Positions 1-5,338 are shown, counted from the stretch's first letter. The stretch: DNA of 6,052 nt from Acidobacteriota bacterium (GCA_011523485.1 WTGR01000472.1:1-6052), one strand, 5' to 3'. A program made the numbers and translations. The notes: generated by a model from the sequence alone, not told the origin.

Positions 1-428
1 ACCGCCACCTCGCCCAGCCACTCGGAGTGATCCGTGACCGCCGCGAAATCGAGCGGGCGGTCCAACCGCGCCGTGCGCATCGGCCGGCCCTCGGCGTCGA
101 CCGGGCTCAGGCCGATCTCCTCGCCGCGCGCGAAACGGTAGGCGTCGTCGGGCGTCTGGAAGCCGCCGCGTCCGAGGGCGTCGAGCGAGAACGCGGTGTG
201 GGTGTGCAGGTCGCCGAAGAAGACCTGCCGTAGCGGGTCGTGATGTGCGCAGGGCTCCCGCGGGACCAGGTCGGCCGGCTGGGCCGGCGCGCTCGGCGGG
301 CTCCACTCCACGACGGGGCGGTCCGCCCCCACGGCCATCGTTGGTGCGTTGTCGGGCGGGGAGTCGGCTTGGCCGCAGGCGAGAGCAACCAGGGTCAACA
401 GGCAGGCCGCGAGGCGTAGTGCCGTCAT
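1..428 (-). CDS. DUF3604 domain lipoprotein, N-terminal part (runs off left edge)
   Basis: The 142 visible residues begin MTALRLAACLLTLVALACG, a short basic-hydrophobic signal ending in a lipobox-like ALAC (Cys18), so the protein is probably an outer-membrane or periplasmic lipoprotein. A low-complexity Pro/Ala linker (residues 22-57) precedes the diagnostic motif VFFGDLHTHTAFSLDA (about 69-84), with His75 and His77. A second motif, FAAVTDHSEWLGE (about 128-140), carries Asp133 and His134. In DUF3604 these are PHP-like metal-binding motifs, and the family is annotated as a putative metal-dependent hydrolase or phosphoesterase of unknown substrate. Full-length members are several hundred residues, so most of the gene lies outside the window. 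The ATG at 428 has a GGGAGAG Shine-Dalgarno-like run about 8 bases upstream. The stop of the minus-strand barrel gene is about 160 bases upstream, so co-transcription is possible. The family call is firm; the biochemical role is unknown. Confidence 0.9.
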   Translation of the reverse strand, partial: MTALRLAACLLTLVALACGQADSPPDNAPTMAVGADRPVVEWSPPSAPAQPADLVPREPCAHHDPLRQVFFGDLHTHTAFSLDALGRGGFQTPDDAYRFARGEEIGLSPVDAEGRPMRTARLDRPLDFAAVTDHSEWLGEVA

Positions 429-555
429 GCGAGACTCTCCCATACGTCAGGGGGACGCGTCCAGCCACGGCGCCGACACCGGCGATCGCGTTGAAGGCCT
501 CGTTGAATCGGTGGCAGCACGCCGGGAGCCGTGCGGGGTCGCTCCTCCCTGAGCT

Positions 556-577
556 CTTCCGGCCGGAAGGCCGGAAG
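556..577 (-). terminator. GC-rich hairpin after barrel gene (possible terminator)
   Basis: Arms 556-564 and 569-577 form a perfect 9-bp stem (CTTCCGGCC / GGCCGGAAG) around a 4-base loop. It lies 15 bases downstream of the barrel gene stop on the minus strand. No T-tract follows on the transcript side, so a canonical Rho-independent terminator is not shown. It may instead stabilise an mRNA 3' end or be a processing site between this gene and the DUF3604 gene. Confidence 0.4.
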
Positions 578-591
578 GTCGTGGCTCCGGT

Positions 592-1278
592 TCAGAACCT
601 CACCCCGAGCCCCACCGTTGCCTGAAACAGCATCCTGTACCCCACACGGAAGTAGGCCCTCTCCCCGAGCGGCACGTCGAGGGTGACGCCGGCGCTGGGC
701 CAGATCCCGATTTCGGCGATGCCCCGGATCGAGCCCCCGTGCGCCTCCCGGCACCTGACCCGGTCGCCTTCGGTCAGGCGCCACGCGTACACGATATGGT
801 CCGGATCGTCGGAGTATCCCTCCGGTGTCGGGATGACCTGTTCGATCGGGCCTTCCCGTGCCTGGCAGTCGCTGACGTGAGAGTTCCAGTAGGACACCCC
901 GGCCAGCACGTTCAACGTGTACTCGGGGCGCTGGCGGGCTGTCCAGGCCAGCATCGCGCCGGCCTCGTGGCGTCGTACTACCCGGAGGCTGTGCCACGAG
1001 AGGCTCGCGTTCTGCGGACCGCCGAGTCCGAACGGGTTGTCTCCATCGAGCGAGTACCCTCCGTGGCTCTCCGACTCGCGGTAGCTGTAGAGGTAGTCGA
1101 GATGGAGTCGGAAGTGTCCCGAGCCGAATTCCAGCCACGTCCAGAGCGGACAGCACTGCCCGGGGACGTCGAGGTACTGGCGGTAGCCGAGGGTCGCACT
1201 GGTTCCGACGGAGACATTGGGCTGTGCGGCAGCAGCCGCGGGCAGCAGAGCGAGCAGCAAACCAAGGGGTCGAATCAC
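592..1278 (-). CDS. Secreted beta-barrel-like protein of unknown function
   Basis: The 228-residue product starts with a clear Sec signal peptide: MIRPL, a Leu/Ala core, then AAAA before Gln19, with probable cleavage after Ala18. The mature part alternates polar and aromatic residues in short strand-like stretches, such as FRLHLDYLYSYRES (about 56-69), YTLNVLAGVSYWNS (120-133) and YFRVGYRMLF (209-218). It ends VGLGVRF, with the terminal Phe typical of outer-membrane beta-barrels. Four cysteines (42, 43, 138, 176) could form two disulfides in the periplasm or on the surface. I recognise no named family. The GTG at 1278 is chosen because a perfect AAGGAGG lies 6 bases upstream and the signal peptide starts there. 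A longer overlapping frame from 1504 is an Arg/Pro-rich shadow. Outer-membrane location is an inference from the signal peptide, strand pattern and C-terminal Phe. Confidence 0.8.
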   Translation of the reverse strand: MIRPLGLLLALLPAAAAAQPNVSVGTSATLGYRQYLDVPGQCCPLWTWLEFGSGHFRLHLDYLYSYRESESHGGYSLDGDNPFGLGGPQNASLSWHSLRVVRRHEAGAMLAWTARQRPEYTLNVLAGVSYWNSHVSDCQAREGPIEQVIPTPEGYSDDPDHIVYAWRLTEGDRVRCREAHGGSIRGIAEIGIWPSAGVTLDVPLGERAYFRVGYRMLFQATVGLGVRF

Positions 1279-1284
1279 TGTGAG

Positions 1285-1291
1285 CCTCCTT
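1285..1291 (-). promoter_or_regulatory. Shine-Dalgarno site fixing a GTG start
   Basis: The minus strand reads AAGGAGG here, a full anti-16S complement, with 6 bases to the GTG at 1278. It decides the start of the barrel gene in favour of GTG, since no ATG lies near. Confidence 0.8.
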
Positions 1292-1625
1292 CACTCGGGA
1301 GTGCGCGAAGCACTCGGAGATCGGCTCATGGTGCAACCTCACGACTCGGCCGCCCGGCGGCCCCGGCCTCGCACGTCGGGGGCAACGGGCAGTCGTGGCC
1401 CTCAGGGTGACGGCGGCGACCGACCGTGCACGCTTGAGGCTACGGACTTGGTCGGGGGGGTAATCGGTGTAGTGGCGCCCCTTGTAGAGTCCCCGCTGCT
1501 TCATCCGTGTATTCTGCCGCGGTACGGCTGAGCGGCCGTGAGACCATGCGCGGAGTCGCCTGCACGGCGATCAGTGAGGCGATGTCCGCTCCGGTAACGC
1601 TCGCGTTGTACCACTGTCCGGAGAC
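1292..1625. other. Stretch without a supported gene
   Basis: About 330 bases upstream of the barrel gene hold no frame that reads like a protein. Frames that stay open here are Arg/Pro-rich GC shadows. A short plus-strand frame (1546-1629, 27 residues) has no ribosome site and no recognisable sequence. A run of seven G at 1449-1456 and a small 5-bp hairpin near 1293-1304 are the only visible irregularities. The minus-strand promoter of the barrel gene should lie here, but I see no convincing -10/-35 pair. Confidence 0.5.
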
Positions 1626-1654
1626 TTGACAGCCCGGAGACGCATGTAGATGAT
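1626..1654 (+). promoter_or_regulatory. Sigma-70-like promoter ahead of the 35-aa ORF
   Basis: A perfect TTGACA (1626-1631) is followed after exactly 17 bases by GATGAT (1649-1654), a 4/6 match to TATAAT. Transcription would start near 1661, only about 6 bases before the ATG at 1667, giving a nearly leaderless mRNA. An 8-bp direct repeat CCGGAGAC (1618-1625 and 1634-1641, 16-base period) flanks the -35. A dyad overlaps the -10. The arrangement is suggestive only; a chance TTGACA is possible. Confidence 0.4.
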
Positions 1655-1659
1655 GCGTC
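1639..1659. repeat. 7-bp inverted repeat over the -10 (possible operator)
   Basis: GACGCAT (1639-1645) and ATGCGTC (1653-1659) are perfect inverted arms separated by 7 bases. They cover the putative -10 at 1649-1654, a position where a dimeric repressor could block polymerase. They could also form a small RNA hairpin if transcription starts further upstream. Confidence 0.45.
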
Positions 1660-1666
1660 CGGCAGA

Positions 1667-1774
1667 ATGGCGCTGAACACGACGCTCGCGGATGACTACA
1701 AGCGGAAGGTCATCGACCTCGCTGCCCAGACGGCTGGGTTGAAGCTCGATGTGGATATCAAGCTTCCGTTCTAA
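1667..1774 (+). CDS. Small 35-aa ORF, unknown (real small gene or gene remnant)
   Basis: The frame encodes MALNTTLADDYKRKVIDLAA, then a short Thr-Ala-Gly-Leu-rich stretch, ending VDIKLPF and TAA. Its balanced composition, with Lys, Asp, Ile and Asn, differs from the Arg/Pro-rich shadows around it, which argues that it is or was coding. An amphipathic helix spans about residues 7-24. No Shine-Dalgarno precedes the ATG, but a promoter-like TTGACA-17-GATGAT would give a near-leaderless start. The same frame is open back to 1598 without a good start, so this could also be the 3' end of a decayed longer gene. I do not recognise the family. Confidence 0.3.
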   Translation: MALNTTLADDYKRKVIDLAAQTAGLKLDVDIKLPF

Positions 1775-1827
1775 GCTGAATCTCCGGGAGGCCGGTCAGC
1801 GGGTCCTCTCTGCCCGCGCCTCACGGC

Positions 1828-2007
1828 CTCTCGACCGAGCAGGCCGCCGCAATCACGGATGCCGTTCGGGAGGTCGCTGAGCACGGTGATCACGTGACAC
1901 TGGAGGCGTTGCACACCGAGCTCGCAAGCCTTGAGGCTCGGCTGACGTGGCGCTTCGCCGTTGCGATGCTTGCACAAGCGCTCGCGATGCTCGGCGGCGT
2001 GCTCGCG
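1828..2007 (+). pseudogene. DUF1640-type coiled-coil/membrane protein remnant, startless
   Basis: The plus frame reads LSTEQAAAITDAVREVAEHG (1828-1887), then an ELASLEARLTWR coiled-coil segment and a hydrophobic tail with AMLAQALAMLGGVLA. This order matches small bacterial DUF1640/CCDC90-like proteins: an N-terminal TEQA(E)A helix, a coiled coil, 'EARLTWR', and a single C-terminal membrane segment. No ATG, GTG or TTG precedes the conserved part in frame back to the TGA at 1777-1779; only a CTG at 1810 is available. Starting at the GTG at 1894 would discard the conserved N-terminal helix. After about 2007 the frame runs on without a proper stop into sequence antisense to the isomerase gene. 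I therefore call it a decayed gene that has lost its first residues and its natural end. The family match is from memory of the motif order. Confidence 0.55.
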
Positions 2008-2104
2008 ATGCCGAGTCCGGCGACTGAGGCAAAGACAATCGGAGCCCTGCTTCGGTTGCGCCCGCTCTGGATGCGGCCCGCAACTCGCTTGTGGGGCGAT
2101 GCAT

Positions 2105-3025
2105 CTATTCCCGCGTGGATCCGGTGTCGCTCGCTGTCGCCGGAAGCCGCACTTCGTAGTCGTCGCGCAGTTCCTGGTACGCGGCCCGGCTCCGTTCGCG
2201 GCGGCGGTCCTCGTGCAGGTCCGCGGTCACCCGATCCCGAACCTCGGCGAGGGCCGGCGCCCGGGACGGCGTCCGGCTCTTCACCCGCACCACGTGCACG
2301 CCGTAGGTGGATTCCACTGGTCCGTTCCAGCCGCCCACGGGGAGCTCGGACACTGCGTCCGCAAAGCCTTGGCCGAAGAGTCCGGCGATCTCCAGGTCGC
2401 TTCGGTCCGAGTAGGTGCGGGCGAGCATGAAGGGATCGCCCAGCCGCTGCCAGCCGCTTCCGTCGCCGGCGCGCACTTGGTCGAGCAGTGGCGCGGCGTC
2501 GCGCGCCGGGTCTGTTCTGCTGTCCCCGGACAGGAACACGTGGTCGAATGTCGTCCGCCCCGATCGGCGGTAGCGCTCGGCGTGGCGCGCGTAGTACTCC
2601 TCGACCTCCGCTTGCGACGAAGGCCCCGTCTCGCCCGCATCCTCCAGGATGAACGTCAGCTTCTGGGCGAGCCGCCGCCGCACGATAGCGTCGTCGCGGT
2701 CGAGGCCGAGGCGCTGCGCCTCGCGGTACAGGATCTCCTCATCGACCGCTTCGTCGATCAGCGTCTGCAACTCCGGTCCCGCAGGTTCGCGGCCCCACTG
2801 CGCGATCCAGCGTGCGCGGAGGCGCTCGACCTCATGGGACGTGATCTCGATCACGGGTCGCGACGTTTCGCTGCCGGCCAGCCAGCCGTCGAGCGCGAAC
2901 ACACCGATGCCCAGGAGCACGAAGACGACGAGGGGATCGCGCAGCCAGCGCGGTATCCGGTCCGGCAGCCCGCCGCCCGAATCCGTTTCGGATTGGCGAC
3001 CGTCGGGAGAGGTGTCTGCAGGCAT
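2105..3025 (-). CDS. Membrane-anchored parvulin-type peptidyl-prolyl cis-trans isomerase
   Basis: The 306-residue product has a polar N-terminus (1-26), a single hydrophobic anchor (about 31-46, DPLVVFVLLGIGVFALDG) and then a periplasmic part. Residues about 60-130 form the SurA/PpiD-like N-terminal helical region, including LIDEAVDEEILYREAQRLGL (90-108). A PpiC/rotamase region follows at about 155-250, with FDHVFLS (160-166), LFGQGFADAVSELPVGGW (216-233) and GPVESTYGVHVVRV (235-248), the usual parvulin closing motif. A charged helical tail follows. Parvulins isomerise Xaa-Pro bonds and assist folding of exported proteins, here probably envelope proteins such as its barrel and lipoprotein neighbours. 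The ATG at 3025 is chosen because the anchor follows directly and the sequence before it is Arg-rich and non-coding in character; no clear Shine-Dalgarno is seen. The family call is firm, the client proteins are inferred. Confidence 0.9.
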   Translation of the reverse strand: MPADTSPDGRQSETDSGGGLPDRIPRWLRDPLVVFVLLGIGVFALDGWLAGSETSRPVIEITSHEVERLRARWIAQWGREPAGPELQTLIDEAVDEEILYREAQRLGLDRDDAIVRRRLAQKLTFILEDAGETGPSSQAEVEEYYARHAERYRRSGRTTFDHVFLSGDSRTDPARDAAPLLDQVRAGDGSGWQRLGDPFMLARTYSDRSDLEIAGLFGQGFADAVSELPVGGWNGPVESTYGVHVVRVKSRTPSRAPALAEVRDRVTADLHEDRRRERSRAAYQELRDDYEVRLPATASDTGSTRE

Positions 3026-3051
3026 CCGTCGAGTGACCGCGAGTCGACCGC

Positions 3052-3057
3052 ATTCTA
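3052..3057 (-). promoter_or_regulatory. Possible -10 box for the isomerase gene
   Basis: The minus strand reads TAGAAT here, a 5/6 match to TATAAT in otherwise very GC-rich DNA. Transcription would start near 3045, about 20 bases before the ATG at 3025. No good -35 is found at 16-18 bases, so the call rests on the -10 alone. Confidence 0.35.
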
Positions 3058-3294
3058 GCCCGGCAACCGTCGCCTGCGGCTCCGATTGCCGCTCAACCAA
3101 GCCGGTCTGGAAGCCTGCACCGCCTCTGCGGCGCAGACTTCCAGCGCGGGAGAGACGTGTTTCCGACACACCGAGAATGACCGCGCGTTGCGGTGAATCG
3201 CGCGAGCCGTTTGCCGGCCTCAGTGGGGCGACGGGTCCGCTCCAGTGGTGGCGGCAGCTATGACGTCCGCAAACACAGGCTTTATATCTGTATA

Positions 3295-3312
3295 CGTCTA
3301 TAATTATGGACG
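3295..3312. promoter_or_regulatory. hipB operator dyad with TATAAT -10 box inside
   Basis: CGTCTATAATTATGGACG is an 18-bp dyad with 8 of 9 pairs matching (only T3299/G3308 fails). It contains a perfect plus-strand TATAAT at 3299-3304 and overlaps the ATG at 3306. HipB-family antitoxins repress their own operon by binding dyads at the promoter, so this is the expected place for the operator. The -35 is weak: position 3276-3281, CAGGCT, at 17-bp spacing. A strong -10 covered by an operator and an AT-rich run (3281-3307) mark this as the hip promoter. The start of transcription would fall near 3311. Confidence 0.65.
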
Positions 3313-3656
3313 ATATGAGAGCACGACGAAGCCAAGCCCTGCCCTTGCCGGTCGGGCGTGCTCTCAGCAAGCTCAGCGCGGACATCCGCGACGCCCGGCG
3401 ACGCCGCCGCATTCCCACCGCAACGATGGCGGAACGCGCCGGGATCAGCCGCACGACCCTGCACAAGGTCGAGCAGGGTGATCCCGGCGTCTCCCTCGGC
3501 ACCTACGCCACGGTGCTGTTCGTGCTGGGGCTGGAGGAGCGCCTCGGGGAACTGGCCGATCCGAGAAACGACGCGGTGGGCCTGGATCTCGAAGCCGAAG
3601 CGCTGCCCAAGCGCATTCGCGGTCGACGCCGCCGGACGCCGGCTACCGGTAGCTGA
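3306..3656 (+). CDS. hipB: HipB-like XRE-family antitoxin/repressor
   Basis: The 116-residue product carries a helix-turn-helix of the Xre/HipB type at about 36-58 (MAERAGISRTTLHKVEQGDP), preceded by a basic helix (27-35). The continuation VSLGTYATVLFVLGLEERLGELAD is typical of HipB-type antitoxins. The C-terminal tail is strongly basic (LPKRIRGRRRR). HipB neutralises the HipA kinase by binding it and represses the hipBA operon. The stop TGA overlaps the hipA ATG by one base, the normal coupled arrangement. Two starts are possible: ATG 3306, which lies inside the operator and before the predicted transcription start, and ATG 3315, which would be leaderless or nearly so. Neither has a Shine-Dalgarno, and the 3315 start (113 residues) fits the promoter better. 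The gene looks intact although its toxin partner is broken, so it is now an orphan antitoxin or repressor. Confidence 0.88.
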   Translation: MDDMRARRSQALPLPVGRALSKLSADIRDARRRRRIPTATMAERAGISRTTLHKVEQGDPGVSLGTYATVLFVLGLEERLGELADPRNDAVGLDLEAEALPKRIRGRRRRTPATGS

Positions 3657-4191
3657 TGGATAGAGAGATCCTCGTCTCCGTCGATCTCCGTGGCGTGTCC
3701 GTCTTCGTCGGACGTCTGTGGTGGCGAAGCCGGAAGGGCCGGGAGAGCGCCTCGTTCGAGTACGACCCCGGGTGGCTCGAGCATGCGGAGCGCTTCGCCC
3801 TCGAGCCTGCCCTGGCTCTGACTCCCGGACCGTTTCATACCGCACCCGGACGGTCGTTGTTCGGCGCCATCGGCGATTCGACGCCCGACCGCTGGGGCCG
3901 GCTCCTGATGCGTCGCGCGGAGCGCCGCCGCGCGCGGCGAGAGGGCGCGCTCCACGGGCCCTTTCCGAGGCGGGCGTCCTCCTGCTGGTCGACGACGAGG
4001 CGCGGCAGGGAGCGCTGCGTTTCTCCACCGAGGCGACCGGTCCGCTTCTGGCGGAGCCGGGGTCCACGCGTATTCCGCCGCTGGTCGAGCTCCCACGTCT
4101 GCTCGCTGGCGCCGAGCGGGTCACTGACGACGCGGAGAACGACGATGACATCCGGCTGCTCCTCGGGCCCGGTTCCTCGCTCGGCGGCGCG
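3656..4191 (+). pseudogene. hipA: HipA toxin kinase remnant: frameshifted and truncated
   Basis: From ATG 3656 the frame reads as a HipA N-terminal domain: MDREILVSVDLRGV, VGRLWWRSRKGRESASFEYD, FALEPALALTPGPFHTA and GAIGDSTPDRWGRLLMRRAE (to about residue 97). At about 3946 the homology moves to the next frame, consistent with loss of one C in GAGGGCCGCGCT. It then continues as VLLLVDDEARQGALRFS, RIPPLVELPRLLAGAERV and LLLGPGSSLGGA, stopping at 4191. GSSLGGA(RPK) is the Gly-rich loop that opens the HipA kinase domain. Everything after it is absent, including the catalytic and metal-binding Asp residues. Only about 179 codons remain of a protein usually over 400 residues. Intact HipA phosphorylates glutamyl-tRNA synthetase or related targets to cause growth arrest; this copy cannot be an active kinase. 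The frameshift could be an assembly error, but the truncation cannot be repaired within the window. Confidence 0.88.
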
Positions 4192-4196
4192 CCGCC
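4183..4196. repeat. Perfect 14-bp GC palindrome at hipA break
   Basis: GGCGGCGCGCCGCC is a perfect palindrome. Its left half encodes the last recognisable HipA residues (Gly-Gly-Ala), and the right half is already foreign to HipA. GC palindromes of this kind can provoke polymerase slippage or deletion, which fits its position at the break. Confidence 0.7.
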
Positions 4197-4227
4197 TTGC
4201 AGATTGAACAGGCGCCGCCTTGCAGAT
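4189..4227. repeat. 16-bp direct repeat at the hipA 3' break
   Basis: GCGCCGCCTTGCAGAT occurs at 4189-4204 and again at 4212-4227 (23-base period), with no mismatch in the 16 bases. The first copy starts exactly where HipA similarity ends. The second lies 23 bases before the stop codon of the convergent nuclease gene. It looks like a short tandem duplication or the scar of a recombination or insertion event. It is not long enough to call an insertion-sequence terminus, and no transposase is present. Confidence 0.75.
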
Positions 4228-4250
4228 GAGTCGACGGCGGCCGTATCCTG

Positions 4251-5285
4251 CTATTGGCCGCTGTCTTTCCAGGCTTCGTATACCGCCGTCGTCAGCGCGG
4301 ACAGGCGCTCCTTGTGTTCTTCCCATTCTTCGGCAGTGAACTTGAACTGGATCGCGGTATCGGGATCTTCCACCGGCTCTCGATTCTGCGGCCACGTATC
4401 GTGTCGGATTTCCCTCACCGGCTGCCTGAACTCGTCCGGGCACAACGCTTTGGCGCGCGGGAAGAAGACTATCCCCACGCCTCCTTTCCAAACATTGAGG
4501 CGTGCATATGACCATGTCTGAAGCTTGACACTGAGTCCACTGGCTGTGGGTCTTGTGTTGGATTTGGGCCAATTCTCTTCGAACATGCTTTTCGCGGCGC
4601 TGAAGATCTCGGCTACGCCGGAGTCTTCCACGCGTCTCGCCAGCCGCTCTCTTCTCTCCGCCCTGCTCACGTATGACCCTGACCGGCGCGGACCGGGGTC
4701 TGCGGCGGCTTCCACCTCCACCTGCCTGGCGAGGAACGTCTTGCCGTCGTACGCAAAGCCGTGGAAGGTCAGCAACGAGATATCCATGCCGGTACTCTCG
4801 GCGAGGAACCTCACCATCCGCTCCGTCCTGTCGTCGACCCCCAGGCCGATCAGGAACAGGCGTAACGGCTTGAGGGAGTCGAGGCTCTGGCCCTCGGTGT
4901 TCTCCCCGTACCACTCCTCGAAGTCCTCTATCTGCTCGATGCCGCCCACACCGGAGTGGGCGGCGATGTGCTCGGCCAGTGCGGCGTCGGTCTTGTTGTC
5001 CAGGTCGGAGGCGTAGTCGATAATCTGCGCAACGGCGTCCCGTGACAGCGTCCCGCGCTTCAACTCGAACACGACCAGCCTGCCGTCCTCATCCACCCCG
5101 AGCAGATCGAGCGGCCCACCGTCCGTCGGCGTCTGCCTGCCGACGAGCCTGAGTCCCGGAATCAGCAGGTCGGGGTTCCTGACGAGAGTCTCCTCCAGCA
5201 GTGATTCGGTGTCCGTCTGGCCCTTCGACGCCAGGGGCACGACGCTGGAGTCACCATCGAGCGCCCATATCTTCACTTCATCCAT
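4251..5285 (-). CDS. NucS/DUF91-like PD-(D/E)XK nuclease with unassigned C-terminal half
   Basis: The 344-residue product has a restriction-like nuclease core at about residues 24-95. It shows an acidic start helix TESLLEETLVRNP (26-38, with Glu31), GGPLDLLGVDEDGRLVVFEL (56-75, with Asp60 and Glu74), Lys76 after it, and then AQIIDYASDL (86-95, with Gln87). This D-X(n)-E-X-K plus Gln pattern is that of the NucS C-terminal/DUF91 family. A bridging segment holds DISLLTFHGFAYDGKTFLAR. From about 205 to 344 follows a region I cannot assign, with a Trp/Lys-rich patch (WKGGVGIVFFP) and a charged helical end (EEWEEHKERLSALTTAVYEAW). The archaeal NucS N-terminal DNA-binding domain is absent. The start at 5285 has AAAGAGG 7 bases upstream. 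The gene is less GC-rich than its surroundings (4561-4620 is 33/60 G+C, against 50/60 at 3901-3960), suggesting acquisition. DNA cleavage is inferred from motifs; a role in repair or defence is open. Confidence 0.85.
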   Translation of the reverse strand: MDEVKIWALDGDSSVVPLASKGQTDTESLLEETLVRNPDLLIPGLRLVGRQTPTDGGPLDLLGVDEDGRLVVFELKRGTLSRDAVAQIIDYASDLDNKTDAALAEHIAAHSGVGGIEQIEDFEEWYGENTEGQSLDSLKPLRLFLIGLGVDDRTERMVRFLAESTGMDISLLTFHGFAYDGKTFLARQVEVEAAADPGPRRSGSYVSRAERRERLARRVEDSGVAEIFSAAKSMFEENWPKSNTRPTASGLSVKLQTWSYARLNVWKGGVGIVFFPRAKALCPDEFRQPVREIRHDTWPQNREPVEDPDTAIQFKFTAEEWEEHKERLSALTTAVYEAWKDSGQ

Positions 5286-5292
5286 TGGCGAT

Positions 5293-5299
5293 CCTCTTT
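5293..5299 (-). promoter_or_regulatory. Shine-Dalgarno of the nuclease gene
   Basis: The minus strand reads AAAGAGG, 7 bases before the ATG at 5285. It supports that start over any upstream in-frame extension. Confidence 0.6.
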
Positions 5300-5310
5300 A
5301 CAGGACTTCG

Positions 5311-5338
5311 TTTGCAGTGCGTTCGCCGATCCTACAGT
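5311..5338 (+). promoter_or_regulatory. Possible promoter for the sigma-factor gene
   Basis: TTTGCA (5311-5316) and TACAGT (5333-5338) lie 16 bases apart, matching sigma-70 elements in 5/6 and 4/6 positions. The inferred transcript would start near 5345 and carry a leader of about 150 bases before the ATG at 5494. The leader shows no clear structure other than a small CGCG-AAA-CGCG repeat near 5446-5456. Autoregulated ECF genes often use their own promoter type, so another site may be the real one. Confidence 0.3.

Noticed and set aside
425..1504. Long minus-strand frame (359 codons) covering the barrel gene
   Set aside because: Arg/Pro-rich composition without domain-like sequence. It overlaps a frame with a signal peptide and a perfect Shine-Dalgarno, so it is a GC shadow.
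1546..1629. 27-residue plus-strand ORF
   Set aside because: No Shine-Dalgarno or promoter and no recognisable sequence; its length is expected by chance.
1853..2104. Minus-strand 83-codon frame beginning just after the isomerase stop
   Set aside because: Ser/Arg/Ala-rich and antisense to the more protein-like DUF1640 remnant.
1961..3058. Long plus-strand frame antisense to the isomerase
   Set aside because: The opposite strand encodes a clear parvulin. This frame has the His/Arg/Pro bias of antisense GC shadows.
3282..4151. Minus-strand frame opposite hipB and hipA
   Set aside because: Ser/Arg/Pro-rich with no motif; the plus strand carries recognisable HipB and HipA sequence.
4189..4227. 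Start of a CRISPR array or insertion-sequence end
   Set aside because: Only two 16-bp copies with a 7-base gap and no transposase or cas gene; better read as a duplication scar.
3835..4914. Minus-strand 359-codon frame overlapping the nuclease and hipA regions
   Set aside because: Runs in another frame across two unrelated genes and is Arg-rich. The nuclease frame with the PD-(D/E)XK motif and a Shine-Dalgarno is the real one.
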